A model generated the notes under the pieces. The model ran no database searches. It saw nothing but the letters and a program-made list of their open reading frames with translations, and was not told the origin of the DNA. DNA of 43,760 nucleotides from Streptomyces sp. STR69 (GTDB lineage: Bacteria; Actinomycetota; Actinomycetes; Streptomycetales; Streptomycetaceae), in assembly GCF_024519455.1 (NCBI RefSeq), contig NZ_JALJRY010000046.1, positions 1-43,760 of the forward strand. The letters are read 5' to 3'. How positions within the stretch are numbered: position 1 is the first letter of the stretch; each line of letters starts with the position of its first letter. Positions 10,506 through 17,410 of this stretch are shown in pieces. The position numbers and the translations under genes are program-made.

Positions 10506-11179
10506 TTGACGCCGTGGCGACCGATCCCAGCAGCACCCCGAGCAACGAGAAGCCCCGACGCGCGCGCCGCACCCGGATGACGGGAGCAGAACGCCGGGCC
10601 CAGCTGCTGGAAGTCGGTCGCACGCTCTTCGCGGCGAAGGGTTTCGAGGCCACGTCGGTGGAGGAGATCGCGGCGAAGGCCGGGGTCTCCAAGCCGGTGG
10701 TCTACGAGCACTTCGGCGGCAAGGAGGGCCTGTACGCGGTGGTCGTGGACCGCGAGATGCGCCGCCTGCTGGACATGGTGACCAGCTCCCTGACGGCCGG
10801 CCACCCCCGCGAACTCTGCGAACAGGCGGCCTTCGCCCTCCTCGACTACATCGAGGAGTACACGGACGGCTTCCGCATCCTGGTCCGCGACTCCCCCATC
10901 CCGCAATCGACGGGGTCCTTCGCATCGCTCATCTCGGACATCGCGACCCAGGTCGAGGACATCCTGGGCCGCGAGTTCAAGAGCCGCGGCTTCGACGCGA
11001 AACTCGCCCCCCTCTACGCCCAGGCCCTCGTCGGCATGGTCGCCCTGACCGGCCAGTGGTGGCTGGACGTCCGCCGCCCGAAGAAGGCGGAGGTGGCGGC
11101 CCATCTGGTGAACCTGGCCTGGCACGGGCTGGACGGCCTGGAGGCGAAGCCGCGGTTGATAGGGCACCGGAAGGCCTGA
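10502..11179 (+). CDS. TetR/AcrR-family transcriptional regulator
   Basis: The 225-residue protein has a basic N-terminal extension and then a TetR helix-turn-helix at about residues 33-80. The pattern is RAQLLEVGRTLFAAKGFEATS followed by EEIAAKAGVSKPVVYEHFGGKEGLY. A variable alpha-helical ligand domain follows. Its ATG overlaps the desaturase stop (ATGA), so it is probably a local repressor sensing acyl-CoA or fatty acid, acting at the palindrome near 9400; that is inference from context. Its stop codon abuts the stop of the convergent VOC gene with no spacer. Confidence 0.92.
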   Translation: MIDAVATDPSSTPSNEKPRRARRTRMTGAERRAQLLEVGRTLFAAKGFEATSVEEIAAKAGVSKPVVYEHFGGKEGLYAVVVDREMRRLLDMVTSSLTAGHPRELCEQAAFALLDYIEEYTDGFRILVRDSPIPQSTGSFASLISDIATQVEDILGREFKSRGFDAKLAPLYAQALVGMVALTGQWWLDVRRPKKAEVAAHLVNLAWHGLDGLEAKPRLIGHRKA

Positions 11180-11575
11180 TCACGGACTCGCAGAGTCGGC
11201 TGGGCCGGATCCCCCGACCACCGGCTCCAGGAACTCCAGCCGGTTCCCCACCGGATCCTCCGAGTAGAAGCGCCGGTGCCCCGGCAGGTCCCCGTCCCAG
11301 GTGACCGTCGCTCCATGGGCCGCCAGCCGGGCCGCGTACGCCTCGATGTCGGTGACTCGCAGCCCGGGATGGGCCTTCTTCGCGGGCCGGAAGTCGGCCT
11401 CGATCCCCAGATGGAGCTGCACCGCCCCCGCCCCGAACCAGCACCCGCCCCGCGCGGCCAGTGCCGCCGGCTTGGGGATCTCGGTCATGCCGAGGGTGTC
11501 GACGTAGTAGGCGCGCAGCGCGTCCTCCGAACCCGCCGGGGCCGCCAACTGCACATGGTCCACGGCCGCGAGCAC
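11180..11575 (-). CDS. VOC-family (glyoxalase/bleomycin resistance-like) protein
   Basis: A 131-residue single-domain vicinal oxygen chelate protein. HVQLAAPAGSEDALRAYY at the N-terminus, LHLGIE in the middle (about 55-60) and FYSEDPVGNRLEFLEP at the C-terminus fit the paired beta-alpha-beta-beta-beta fold. The conserved metal-ligand positions (His7, His56, Glu near 115) are plausible. The substrate is unknown. The GTG start has a very strong AAGGAGG 8 nt upstream, and that Shine-Dalgarno overlaps the stop of tam. It is thus the second gene of a tam-VOC operon, suggesting TamR control, though a role in aconitate metabolism is not established. Confidence 0.88.
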   Translation of the reverse strand: MLAAVDHVQLAAPAGSEDALRAYYVDTLGMTEIPKPAALAARGGCWFGAGAVQLHLGIEADFRPAKKAHPGLRVTDIEAYAARLAAHGATVTWDGDLPGHRRFYSEDPVGNRLEFLEPVVGGSGPADSASP

Positions 11576-11578
11576 CGC

Positions 11579-12382
11579 TCACACCTCCTTGCGGGCCACC
11601 GCGAACAGCCGCCTGAAGGGGAGCACCGTGCCGTACTCCGCCGTCGGGTACGCCTCGCGCAGCAGGTCGCGGTACTCCGTCACGAACGCGTCCCGTGCCT
11701 CCGGGTCGTCCGCGAGCGCGGTGAGGACCGGGCGCAGGCCGGTGCCCTTGACCCAGTCGAGGACGGGGTCGGTGCCGGGCAGGATGTGCTGGTACGTCGT
11801 CTGCCAGACGTCCGCCGCGCAGCCGAGGCGGGTCATGCGGTCGAGGTAGACGCCGGGTGCGTGGACCGAGTCCTCGCGGCGCAGCACCTCGCCGAGCCGG
11901 CTCTTCCAGCGGGCGGTGGCGGCGAGTTCGCGCATCAGGGCGTGCAGGGGCGCGTCGATGTTGTCCGGCACCTGGAAGGCGAAGGTGCCGGAGGGCGCCA
12001 GCGCGGAGATCCAGTCGCCGAACCGGTCGAGGTGCCCCGGCACCCATTGCAGCGCCGCGTTCGACACGATCAGGTCGTACGGCTCGGTCGGTGCCCATGT
12101 CGTGGCGTCGGCCGGGGCGAAGTCGAGGCTGCCGCCACCGGCCGTGGGGCCGGCGCAGGGCTCGGCCTTCTCCAGCATCTCGGGTGAGTTGTCGTAGCCG
12201 GTGATGTGCGCGGTGGGCCAGCGGTCGGCGAGGACGGCGGTCATGTTGCCGGGGCCGCAGCCGAGGTCGGCGATGCGGGGCGGGGTGCCGGGGACGTCGG
12301 TGACGCGGGCGAGGAGGTCGGTGAACGGGCGGGCGCGGTGGCCGGCGTGGCGCAGGTACTGGGCGGGGTCCCAAGTCGTCAT
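11579..12382 (-). CDS. tam: Trans-aconitate 2-methyltransferase
   Basis: Methylates trans-aconitate, a spontaneous isomer of cis-aconitate that inhibits aconitase. The 267-residue class I SAM-dependent methyltransferase has motif I ADLGCGPGN (about residues 36-44), the acidic ligand loop GYDNSPEML (about 60) and post-motif ALQWVPGHLD (about 100). The N-terminus MTTWDPAQYLRH is typical of Tam proteins. An in-frame GTG three codons upstream (12391) is an alternative start; neither has ideal ribosome-binding spacing. It is divergent from a MarR gene across a repeat-rich operator. This arrangement is characterised in S. coelicolor as tam/tamR, where TamR responds to aconitate-type ligands. Confidence 0.9.
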   Translation of the reverse strand: MTTWDPAQYLRHAGHRARPFTDLLARVTDVPGTPPRIADLGCGPGNMTAVLADRWPTAHITGYDNSPEMLEKAEPCAGPTAGGGSLDFAPADATTWAPTEPYDLIVSNAALQWVPGHLDRFGDWISALAPSGTFAFQVPDNIDAPLHALMRELAATARWKSRLGEVLRREDSVHAPGVYLDRMTRLGCAADVWQTTYQHILPGTDPVLDWVKGTGLRPVLTALADDPEARDAFVTEYRDLLREAYPTAEYGTVLPFRRLFAVARKEV

Positions 12383-12411
12383 GTCTCCCACTTTCCCCGC
12401 ACGGTTATCTC

Positions 12412-12456
12412 GATGTCAAGAGACTTGAAATCAAGTTAGTTGATGTCAAGAGACTT
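12412..12456. promoter_or_regulatory. TamR operator region with tandem direct repeats
   Basis: GATGTCAAGAGACTT occurs twice exactly, at 12412-12426 and 12442-12456, 30 bp apart. It is interleaved with MarR-type inverted repeats CTTGA-AA-TCAAG (12424-12435) and TTGA-TG-TCAA (12440-12449). The region is AT-rich against its surroundings. It lies between tam and tamR, so it fits a site for self-repression and repression of tam. Confidence 0.75.
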
Positions 12457-12473
12457 CATGTCGACACAACCAC

Positions 12474-12486
12474 TACACTGATCGTC
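12474..12486 (+). promoter_or_regulatory. -10 box of tamR, probably leaderless
   Basis: TACACT (12474-12479) ends 7 nt before the ATG at 12487, and no Shine-Dalgarno precedes the ATG. This geometry puts the transcription start at or next to the start codon. No good -35 was identified. Confidence 0.5.
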
Positions 12487-12984
12487 ATGGAGGACGAGGT
12501 CGATCGGCTTGTCGCAGCGTGGCGCCGGGAGCGCCCGGACCTCGACGTGGAGCCGCTTGAGGTACTCAGCCGGGTGAGCAGACTGGCCCGGCACCTGGAC
12601 CGGGCGCGCCGGCTGGCCTTCGCCGAGCACAGTCTCGAACCCTGGGAGTTCGACGTGCTGACGGCACTGAGGCGCGCGGGCAGCCCCTACCAGCTCTCCC
12701 CCGGCCAGTTGCTGACCCAGACCCTGGTCACGTCCGGCACGATGACGAACCGCATCGACCGCCTGGCCCAGAAGGGCCTGGTCGAGCGGCTCCCCGACCC
12801 CAGCGACCGCCGGGGCGTGCTGGTCCGGCTCACCGAGGAGGGCCAGGACCGCGCGGACCAGGCCCTGGCCGGCCTGCTGGCGCAGGAGCGCGCGATCCTC
12901 GCGGAACTCTCCCGCGCCCAGCGGGGCGAACTGGCCGGACTGCTACGCCAGTTGACCGCCCCGTTCGACAACATCCCCGGCTAG
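12487..12984 (+). CDS. tamR: MarR-family regulator TamR
   Basis: A 165-residue winged-helix repressor. An N-terminal dimerisation helix (about 1-45) is followed by the recognition region LLTQTLVTSGTMTNRIDRL (about 77-95). The wing is DPSDRRGVLVRLTEEG (about 103-118), and a C-terminal dimer helix ends the protein. It is divergent from tam over an operator with MarR-type TTGA-N2-TCAA palindromes, matching the S. coelicolor tam/tamR pair. There TamR controls tam and central-metabolism genes and is relieved by aconitate-like ligands. The last 42 bp overlap the 3' end of the convergent response regulator gene. Confidence 0.88.
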   Translation: MEDEVDRLVAAWRRERPDLDVEPLEVLSRVSRLARHLDRARRLAFAEHSLEPWEFDVLTALRRAGSPYQLSPGQLLTQTLVTSGTMTNRIDRLAQKGLVERLPDPSDRRGVLVRLTEEGQDRADQALAGLLAQERAILAELSRAQRGELAGLLRQLTAPFDNIPG

Positions 12985-13710
12985 GTCGACGGGTCCGACC
13001 CCCGCGCGCCGGGCGAGCGCCACCGCCGCGAGGGTCGAGTGGACCCCCAACTTGCCGAGCACGTTTTGCATATGCGTCCGGACCGTGTGCGGGGAAAGGA
13101 ACAGCCGCTCGGCGACCGCCTTCCGCCCCAGCCCGGCCACCATGCAGCGCAGCACCTCGCGTTCCCTCGGCGTGAGGGACTCCACGAGACGCTCGCTCTC
13201 GGTGCGGTGCTTGCGTGCGGCCGTCAACTCGCGCAGGACCCCGGTCAGCAGGGCCGGCGGCAGATGCGTCTCGTCGCGCAGGACACCTCGGATGACGGTT
13301 AAAAGCCTGGACAGCGAGCAGTCCTTGGCGACCCAGCCGGACGCCCCGGCCTGCAGGGCCAGCGCGGCCCGGCGCGGATCGTCCTTCTCCGCCAGCACGA
13401 CCATCCGTACGCTCGGCTGGGCGGAACGGACCCCGGCGACCAGGGAGATCCCGTCCACCAGCCCGTCCTCGTTGCCCGCCTGTACCGGCACCGCCGGCCG
13501 GATGCCCTGCACATTGCCGCCCAGGTCGGCGTCCACCAGCAGGACGTCGAATCTGCGGCCCTCGGCGTTCGCGCGCTCCATGCTGCGCAGCGCGGCGGGA
13601 CCACTGCCGGCCGCGGACACGTCGACATCTGGCTCGGCCGCCAGTGCCGCGGCGAGCGATTCGGCGAAGATGCGATGGTCGTCGACGACCAGGACTCGGA
13701 TGCGAACCAC
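12943..13710 (-). CDS. NarL/LuxR-family response regulator with a TTA codon
   Basis: A 255-residue two-domain regulator. The receiver (about 3-135) has the acidic pair VVDDH (9-11), phospho-acceptor Asp60 in LLVDADL and Lys129 in GWVAKD. It carries roughly 20 extra residues after Asp60. A LuxR HTH (about 180-240) has LTPREREVL and LSPHTVRTHMQNVLGKLGV. GTG 13710 is chosen because GAAGGGGG lies 4 nt upstream; the frame continues open far upstream but without regulator-like sequence. Leu137 is encoded by TTA (13300-13302 on the plus strand is TAA), so translation should depend on the bldA tRNA in Streptomyces. No cognate kinase is adjacent. Its 3' end overlaps tamR. Confidence 0.9.
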   Translation of the reverse strand: MVRIRVLVVDDHRIFAESLAAALAAEPDVDVSAAGSGPAALRSMERANAEGRRFDVLLVDADLGGNVQGIRPAVPVQAGNEDGLVDGISLVAGVRSAQPSVRMVVLAEKDDPRRAALALQAGASGWVAKDCSLSRLLTVIRGVLRDETHLPPALLTGVLRELTAARKHRTESERLVESLTPREREVLRCMVAGLGRKAVAERLFLSPHTVRTHMQNVLGKLGVHSTLAAVALARRAGVGPVDLAGDVVERGGQLA

Positions 13711-13761
13711 GAAACCCCCTTCCCCAGGCTCCTGGTGGAGCAGGGGATACCTCATCGTCGG

Positions 13762-13871
13762 GAGACGAAGCGATGGTTGCGGGTACGACGCCCGGGAGCT
13801 GCCGAAACCGCACGGCCGCCGCCGTGCAGAGACTGCTACCCCCACATCGGGCGTCGTACCCGACTTGTCTC
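13762..13871. repeat. Long nested inverted repeat upstream of the response regulator
   Basis: Perfect 14-bp arms GGGTACGACGCCCG (13781-13794) and CGGGCGTCGTACCC (13848-13861) are 53 nt apart. Outer arms GAGAC (13762-13766) and GTCTC (13867-13871) and an inner CACGGC/GCCGTG hairpin near 13811-13826 add to it. It lies between two divergent genes, where a terminator is not expected. It may be a folded 5' leader, a pair of operators, or a small degraded mobile element. Confidence 0.6.
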
Positions 13872-13881
13872 GCCCCCTGAT

Positions 13882-13905
13882 CAGCACCGGCCCCCACCGG
13901 TGCTG
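13882..13905. other. GC-rich hairpin between divergent genes
   Basis: CAGCACCGG (13882-13890) is perfectly complementary to CCGGTGCTG (13897-13905), with a 6-nt loop. It follows the larger inverted repeat by 10 nt. It might terminate leftward antisense or rightward read-through, or protect the GNAT transcript; its function is unknown. Confidence 0.5.
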
Positions 13906-13983
13906 TTCACAGGGTACGGCCGGGGCGCAGCAGCGGAACCCAATTTGCAGAACTGACTGTCCGGCGCGTTTATGGTGAGCCGC

Positions 13984-14427
13984 ATGTTTCGTATTGAGAC
14001 GGAAGTCGACAAGGAGCGACGCGATCTGCTCCGCGCCCGGCTGCTCGAAACCAACACGGCCGCGTCCCCGGTGCTGCGGGCGCTGCGCGGGACCCCTCGC
14101 GAACGTGAAGTTCCGCTCCACGTGTGGGCGTTGGACGACTCGGGGGAGCTGGCGGGCGGAGCGGTCTGCCACACCTGGGCGGACTGGCTCCATGTGACCT
14201 ATCTGTGGGTGGACGGCCGGCACCGGGGGACGGGGCTCGGCTCCCGGCTGCTCGCGCGGGCGGAGCGCATCGCCCGTGAGAAGCGCGGCTGTGTGGCGGC
14301 CCGGCTCGACACATGGGACTTCCAGGCGCCGGAGTTCTACAAGAAGCAGGGGTACGAGGTGGTGTCCGTGATCCCGGACTATCCGCCGGGGATCACGGAG
14401 TACACCCTCACCAAGCACCTGGGCTGA
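13984..14427 (+). CDS. GNAT-family N-acetyltransferase
   Basis: A 147-residue single GNAT domain. The acetyl-CoA pyrophosphate loop is in HRGTGLGSRLLARAE (about 76-90), preceded by the beta strand WLHVTYLWVDG. The C-terminal FYKKQGYEVVSVI motif (about 115-127) is typical of the family. ATG 13984 is chosen with GGTGAG 5 nt upstream; ATG 13972 is in frame but has no ribosome site. The acceptor substrate cannot be inferred. It is followed by an MFS gene on the same strand that seems to have its own promoter. Confidence 0.87.
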   Translation: MFRIETEVDKERRDLLRARLLETNTAASPVLRALRGTPREREVPLHVWALDDSGELAGGAVCHTWADWLHVTYLWVDGRHRGTGLGSRLLARAERIAREKRGCVAARLDTWDFQAPEFYKKQGYEVVSVIPDYPPGITEYTLTKHLG

Positions 14428-14480
14428 CCACGGCGGTCGGTGAAGTGGCCGATTGTGGCGGCACGTTGGGATCGGCCCTC

Positions 14481-14494
14481 TACAGTCCCTCGCT
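14481..14494 (+). promoter_or_regulatory. -10 box of the MFS gene, probably leaderless
   Basis: TACAGT (14481-14486) lies 8 nt before GTG 14495, and no Shine-Dalgarno is present. The geometry places the mRNA start at the GTG. The -35 is unclear. Confidence 0.45.
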
Positions 14495-15748
14495 GTGACG
14501 CTCACTTCCTCCCGAAACCCCGGAACACCGTCGCTGTGGCGTGAACGGCCGTTCCTGCTGCTCGCCGCCGCCCGCACCGTCTCCGTGCTCGGCAACGGAT
14601 TCGCCCGGGTGGCCCTCGCCTTCGCGGTGCTGGCGCTGCCCGGCGCCGGACCCGGCCAACTCTCCCTGGTCGTGGCCTGCCAGGCCTTGCCGCAGCTGGT
14701 GTTCATCCTGATCGGCGGGGTCATCGCGGACCGGATGTCACGCGCCCGGCTGATGGCGCTGGCGGATGTGCTCGGCGCCGGGGCGTACACGGGCCTGGCC
14801 GTCCTGGTCCTGTCCGGACACGCACCGATCCCGGCGATGTGCCTGCTGGCGGTGGCGGCCGGTACGGCGACGGCCGTGTTCGCGCCGGCGATGGAGGGCA
14901 TCATGCCGCTGGTGGTCCCCGCGGACCGCTTGCAGCGGGCGAACGGTCTGCTGCGGGTGGGCACCAACAGCGCGCTGCTCCTGGGTCTGTCGCTCTCGGG
15001 CGTGACGGTGGCGCTGGTCGGCCCCGGCTGGGCACTGGCCCTGAACGCCGCGTCCTTCGCCCTCAGCGCGGCCCTGACGGCCCGCCTCCCGGTGCCGGCC
15101 CGCCCGCCCAGGAAGACCTCCGGCTGGGCCGATCTCCGCGACGGCTGGCGGGAGTTCGCGTCCCGCCAGTGGCTGTGGGTGGTGGTGGCGCAGTGGTCGA
15201 TCGTGATCGCGGCGCTCAACGCGAACGTGGGAGTCCTCGGCCCCCTGACCGCCGACCGCTATCTCGGCGGCGCCCGCGCCTGGTCGCTGATCGTCGCCGC
15301 GCAGGCCCTGGGCACGATCGCCGGCGCGGGCCTGGCCTCCCGCGTCCGGGTCCGCCGCCCGATCCTGGTGGCGGTCCTGGCCACGTTCCCGACGGCGGCA
15401 CCGGTCGCCCTGCTCGCCGTGCGGGCCCCGGTCTGGCTGATCGCCGCCGCGATGTTCACGGCCGGCGTCTCCAACGACGTCTTCGGCGTCCTGTGGAGCA
15501 CCACGATCCACCGCGAGATCCCGGAGGAGTCCCTCTCCCGAGTCAGCTCCTACGACTATTTCGGCTCCCTGTCCTTCGCCCCACTGGGCCTGCTGATCGC
15601 CGGACCGCTCGCGGCGACCGTAGGGCTGGGGCACGCTCTCGCGGGGTGCGCGGCGCTGGTGGTGCTGGCCACGGGGGCGGCGCTGCTGGCGCCGGGGGTG
15701 CGGAACCTGCGCGGCGGCGGAGAGCCCGAGCCGGTCACGGCTCCCTGA
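14495..15748 (+). CDS. MFS transporter (MFS_3 / EntS-like exporter)
   Basis: A 417-residue polytopic protein with about 10-12 hydrophobic helices. The N-terminal half has LLAAARTVSVLGNGFARVALAFAV and the loop-2 motif GGVIADRMSRARLMALADV (about 72-90), as in the enterobactin-exporter-like MFS_3 group of drug/siderophore exporters. A second half starts near residue 205. GTG 14495 is chosen because a -10 box lies directly upstream and the preceding 14 in-frame codons do not look membrane-like. The substrate is unknown. It is followed by a small orphan gene after 19 bp, probably on the same transcript. Confidence 0.87.
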   Translation: MTLTSSRNPGTPSLWRERPFLLLAAARTVSVLGNGFARVALAFAVLALPGAGPGQLSLVVACQALPQLVFILIGGVIADRMSRARLMALADVLGAGAYTGLAVLVLSGHAPIPAMCLLAVAAGTATAVFAPAMEGIMPLVVPADRLQRANGLLRVGTNSALLLGLSLSGVTVALVGPGWALALNAASFALSAALTARLPVPARPPRKTSGWADLRDGWREFASRQWLWVVVAQWSIVIAALNANVGVLGPLTADRYLGGARAWSLIVAAQALGTIAGAGLASRVRVRRPILVAVLATFPTAAPVALLAVRAPVWLIAAAMFTAGVSNDVFGVLWSTTIHREIPEESLSRVSSYDYFGSLSFAPLGLLIAGPLAATVGLGHALAGCAALVVLATGAALLAPGVRNLRGGGEPEPVTAP

Positions 15749-15767
15749 CGAAGGCGAGGGACAACCC

Positions 15768-16232
15768 GTGGACGTCTGGTCGGACTGTTCCTCGTGGAGC
15801 CGTCGCATCCTGGCCGCCGACGACCGGCTTTCCGGCGGGCCCGGCGTGCGGCATCGGCGGTACGAGAACTGGGGGCTGCACCCTGATTCGGCCGATCCGT
15901 TGGTGCGGACGCTGCTCGCGCTGAGCATCCATTCCCTCGTCCTGGACGCCGTGGCCCAAGGACAGCCGTACACACCGGACATGATCGGGTGGCTCAGGCT
16001 GGTCGACCTGGCGGACGTGGTGACGAAGCGGCCCGACTACGAACTGCTCGCCGGTCTCCCCGCCCTCGGCGAGGTCGACCGGCTGCGTGTCGACGTGGTG
16101 CGGATCCTCACCTACGACAGCGCGTCCGCGCTGACCGCCGCGCGTCTACGCACGGTGGTCCACGGTGCGCTGCGCCGACTGGCCAGGAGCGTCTCCGCCC
16201 GGGATGCCGTCTGCGACGACATACCCCGGTGA
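15768..16232 (+). CDS. Uncharacterised 154-residue protein
   Basis: I do not recognise a family. It is soluble and mostly alpha-helical by composition, with many Leu/Arg/Asp residues (for example LVDLADVVTKRPDYELLAGL) and no signal peptide or membrane helix. Codon bias is typical of the genome, with strong third-position GC, which supports real coding. GTG 15768 has GAGGG about 8 nt upstream. It lies 19 bp after the MFS gene and converges on galK with a 25 bp gap. An accessory role for the transporter is possible but unsupported. Confidence 0.65.
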   Translation: MDVWSDCSSWSRRILAADDRLSGGPGVRHRRYENWGLHPDSADPLVRTLLALSIHSLVLDAVAQGQPYTPDMIGWLRLVDLADVVTKRPDYELLAGLPALGEVDRLRVDVVRILTYDSASALTAARLRTVVHGALRRLARSVSARDAVCDDIPR

Positions 16233-16257
16233 GCGGGACGCCCCGGCCGGCCGCAGT

Positions 16258-17400
16258 TCAGCGCACCCGCCGCGCCCCCGCCGAAGGCACCGCCGGGAAC
16301 ACGCGAGGCGCGGTGTAACCCGCCGCCGCGAACGCCTCCTCGACCGCCTTCGTGACCGTGTCCGCGTCCGAGGCCTCGACCAGGACGATCGCCGAGCCGC
16401 CGAAGCCGCCGCCCGTCATCCGCGCGCCGAGCGCGCCCGCGCCGACCGCCGTGTCGACCACGAGGTCCAACTCGGGGCAGGAGATGCGCAGATCGTCGCG
16501 GAGGGAGGTGTGGCCCTCGGTGAGGACCGGGCCGATCGCCCGTACGTCCCCCGCGTCCAGCAGGTTGATGACCTGGTCGACCCGGTGGTCGTCGGAGACG
16601 ACATGGCGGACGTAACGCTGGATCCGTTCATCGCTCAACCGCGCCAGGGACGACTCCAGGTCCTCGTACGCCACGTCCCGCAGGAAGGGGACGCCGAGTT
16701 GGCGGGCGCCCTCCTCGCAGCCCTCGCGGCGTTCGGCGTAGGCGCCGTCGCCGAGGGCGTGCTTCACACGGCTGTCGACGACAAGCAACGACAGGCCCTC
16801 CGACGCCAGGTCGAAGGGGATCTGACGGATCGACAGATCGCGGCAGTCGAGGTGGAGCGCGTGACCCTCCTCGGCGCAGGCCGAGGCCGTCTGGTCCATG
16901 ATCCCGCAGGGAACGCCCACGAAGTCGTTCTCAGCGCGCTGCGAGAAGCGGGCCAACTCCGGCCCGGACAGGCCGAGTTCGAAGAGGTCGTTGAGGGCCA
17001 GGGCCGTGACGACCTCCAGCGCCGCCGACGACGACAGGCCCGCGCCCGTCGGAACCGTGGACGACAAGTGGATGTCCGCACCGGTGACTTGATGGCCCGC
17101 CTCGCGCAACACCCAGACCACGCCCGCCGGATACGCGGCCCAGCTGGTGTTGGTGCGCGGGGCCAGGTCCTCGACATGCAGTTCCACGACCGGACCCTCG
17201 ATGTCCGCCGAGTGGAGGCGCAGGACGCCGTCCGTACGGCGGGACACCGCCGCCACCGCCGTGTGCGGCAGGGCGAGCGGCATCACGAAGCCCTCGTTGA
17301 AGTCGGTGTACTCGCCGATCAGGTTGACCCGGCCCGGCGCGGCCCAGACGCCCTCGGGAGCGGTGCCGTACAGCTCCTCGAAGCCCTCAAGTACACCCAC
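16258..17400 (-). CDS. galK: Galactokinase
   Basis: Phosphorylates galactose to galactose-1-phosphate, the entry step of the Leloir pathway. The 380-residue GHMP kinase has the galactokinase signature GRVNLIGEYTDFNEGFV (about 20-36). It also has the ATP loop STVPTGAGLSSSAALEV (about 115-131) and the C-terminal GHMP motif MTGGGFGGSAIVL (about 330). GTG 17400 is chosen because AGGAGA lies 7 nt upstream; the longer open frame would run 36 codons into galE. It is the third gene of galT-galE-galK, 10 bp after galE. In S. lividans this operon is galactose-induced. Confidence 0.96.
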   Translation of the reverse strand: MGVLEGFEELYGTAPEGVWAAPGRVNLIGEYTDFNEGFVMPLALPHTAVAAVSRRTDGVLRLHSADIEGPVVELHVEDLAPRTNTSWAAYPAGVVWVLREAGHQVTGADIHLSSTVPTGAGLSSSAALEVVTALALNDLFELGLSGPELARFSQRAENDFVGVPCGIMDQTASACAEEGHALHLDCRDLSIRQIPFDLASEGLSLLVVDSRVKHALGDGAYAERREGCEEGARQLGVPFLRDVAYEDLESSLARLSDERIQRYVRHVVSDDHRVDQVINLLDAGDVRAIGPVLTEGHTSLRDDLRISCPELDLVVDTAVGAGALGARMTGGGFGGSAIVLVEASDADTVTKAVEEAFAAAGYTAPRVFPAVPSAGARRVR

Positions 17401-17410
17401 GTGTTCTCTC

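Noticed and set aside
12943..15219. A 758-residue protein ending in the response regulator
   Set aside because: The upstream part is antisense to the MFS and GNAT genes; receiver sequence begins at the GTG at 13710 with a strong Shine-Dalgarno.
16233..16257. GGCCGGCC palindrome between the orphan gene and galK as a terminator
   Set aside because: Too short, without a loop or T tract; chance in GC-rich DNA is sufficient.
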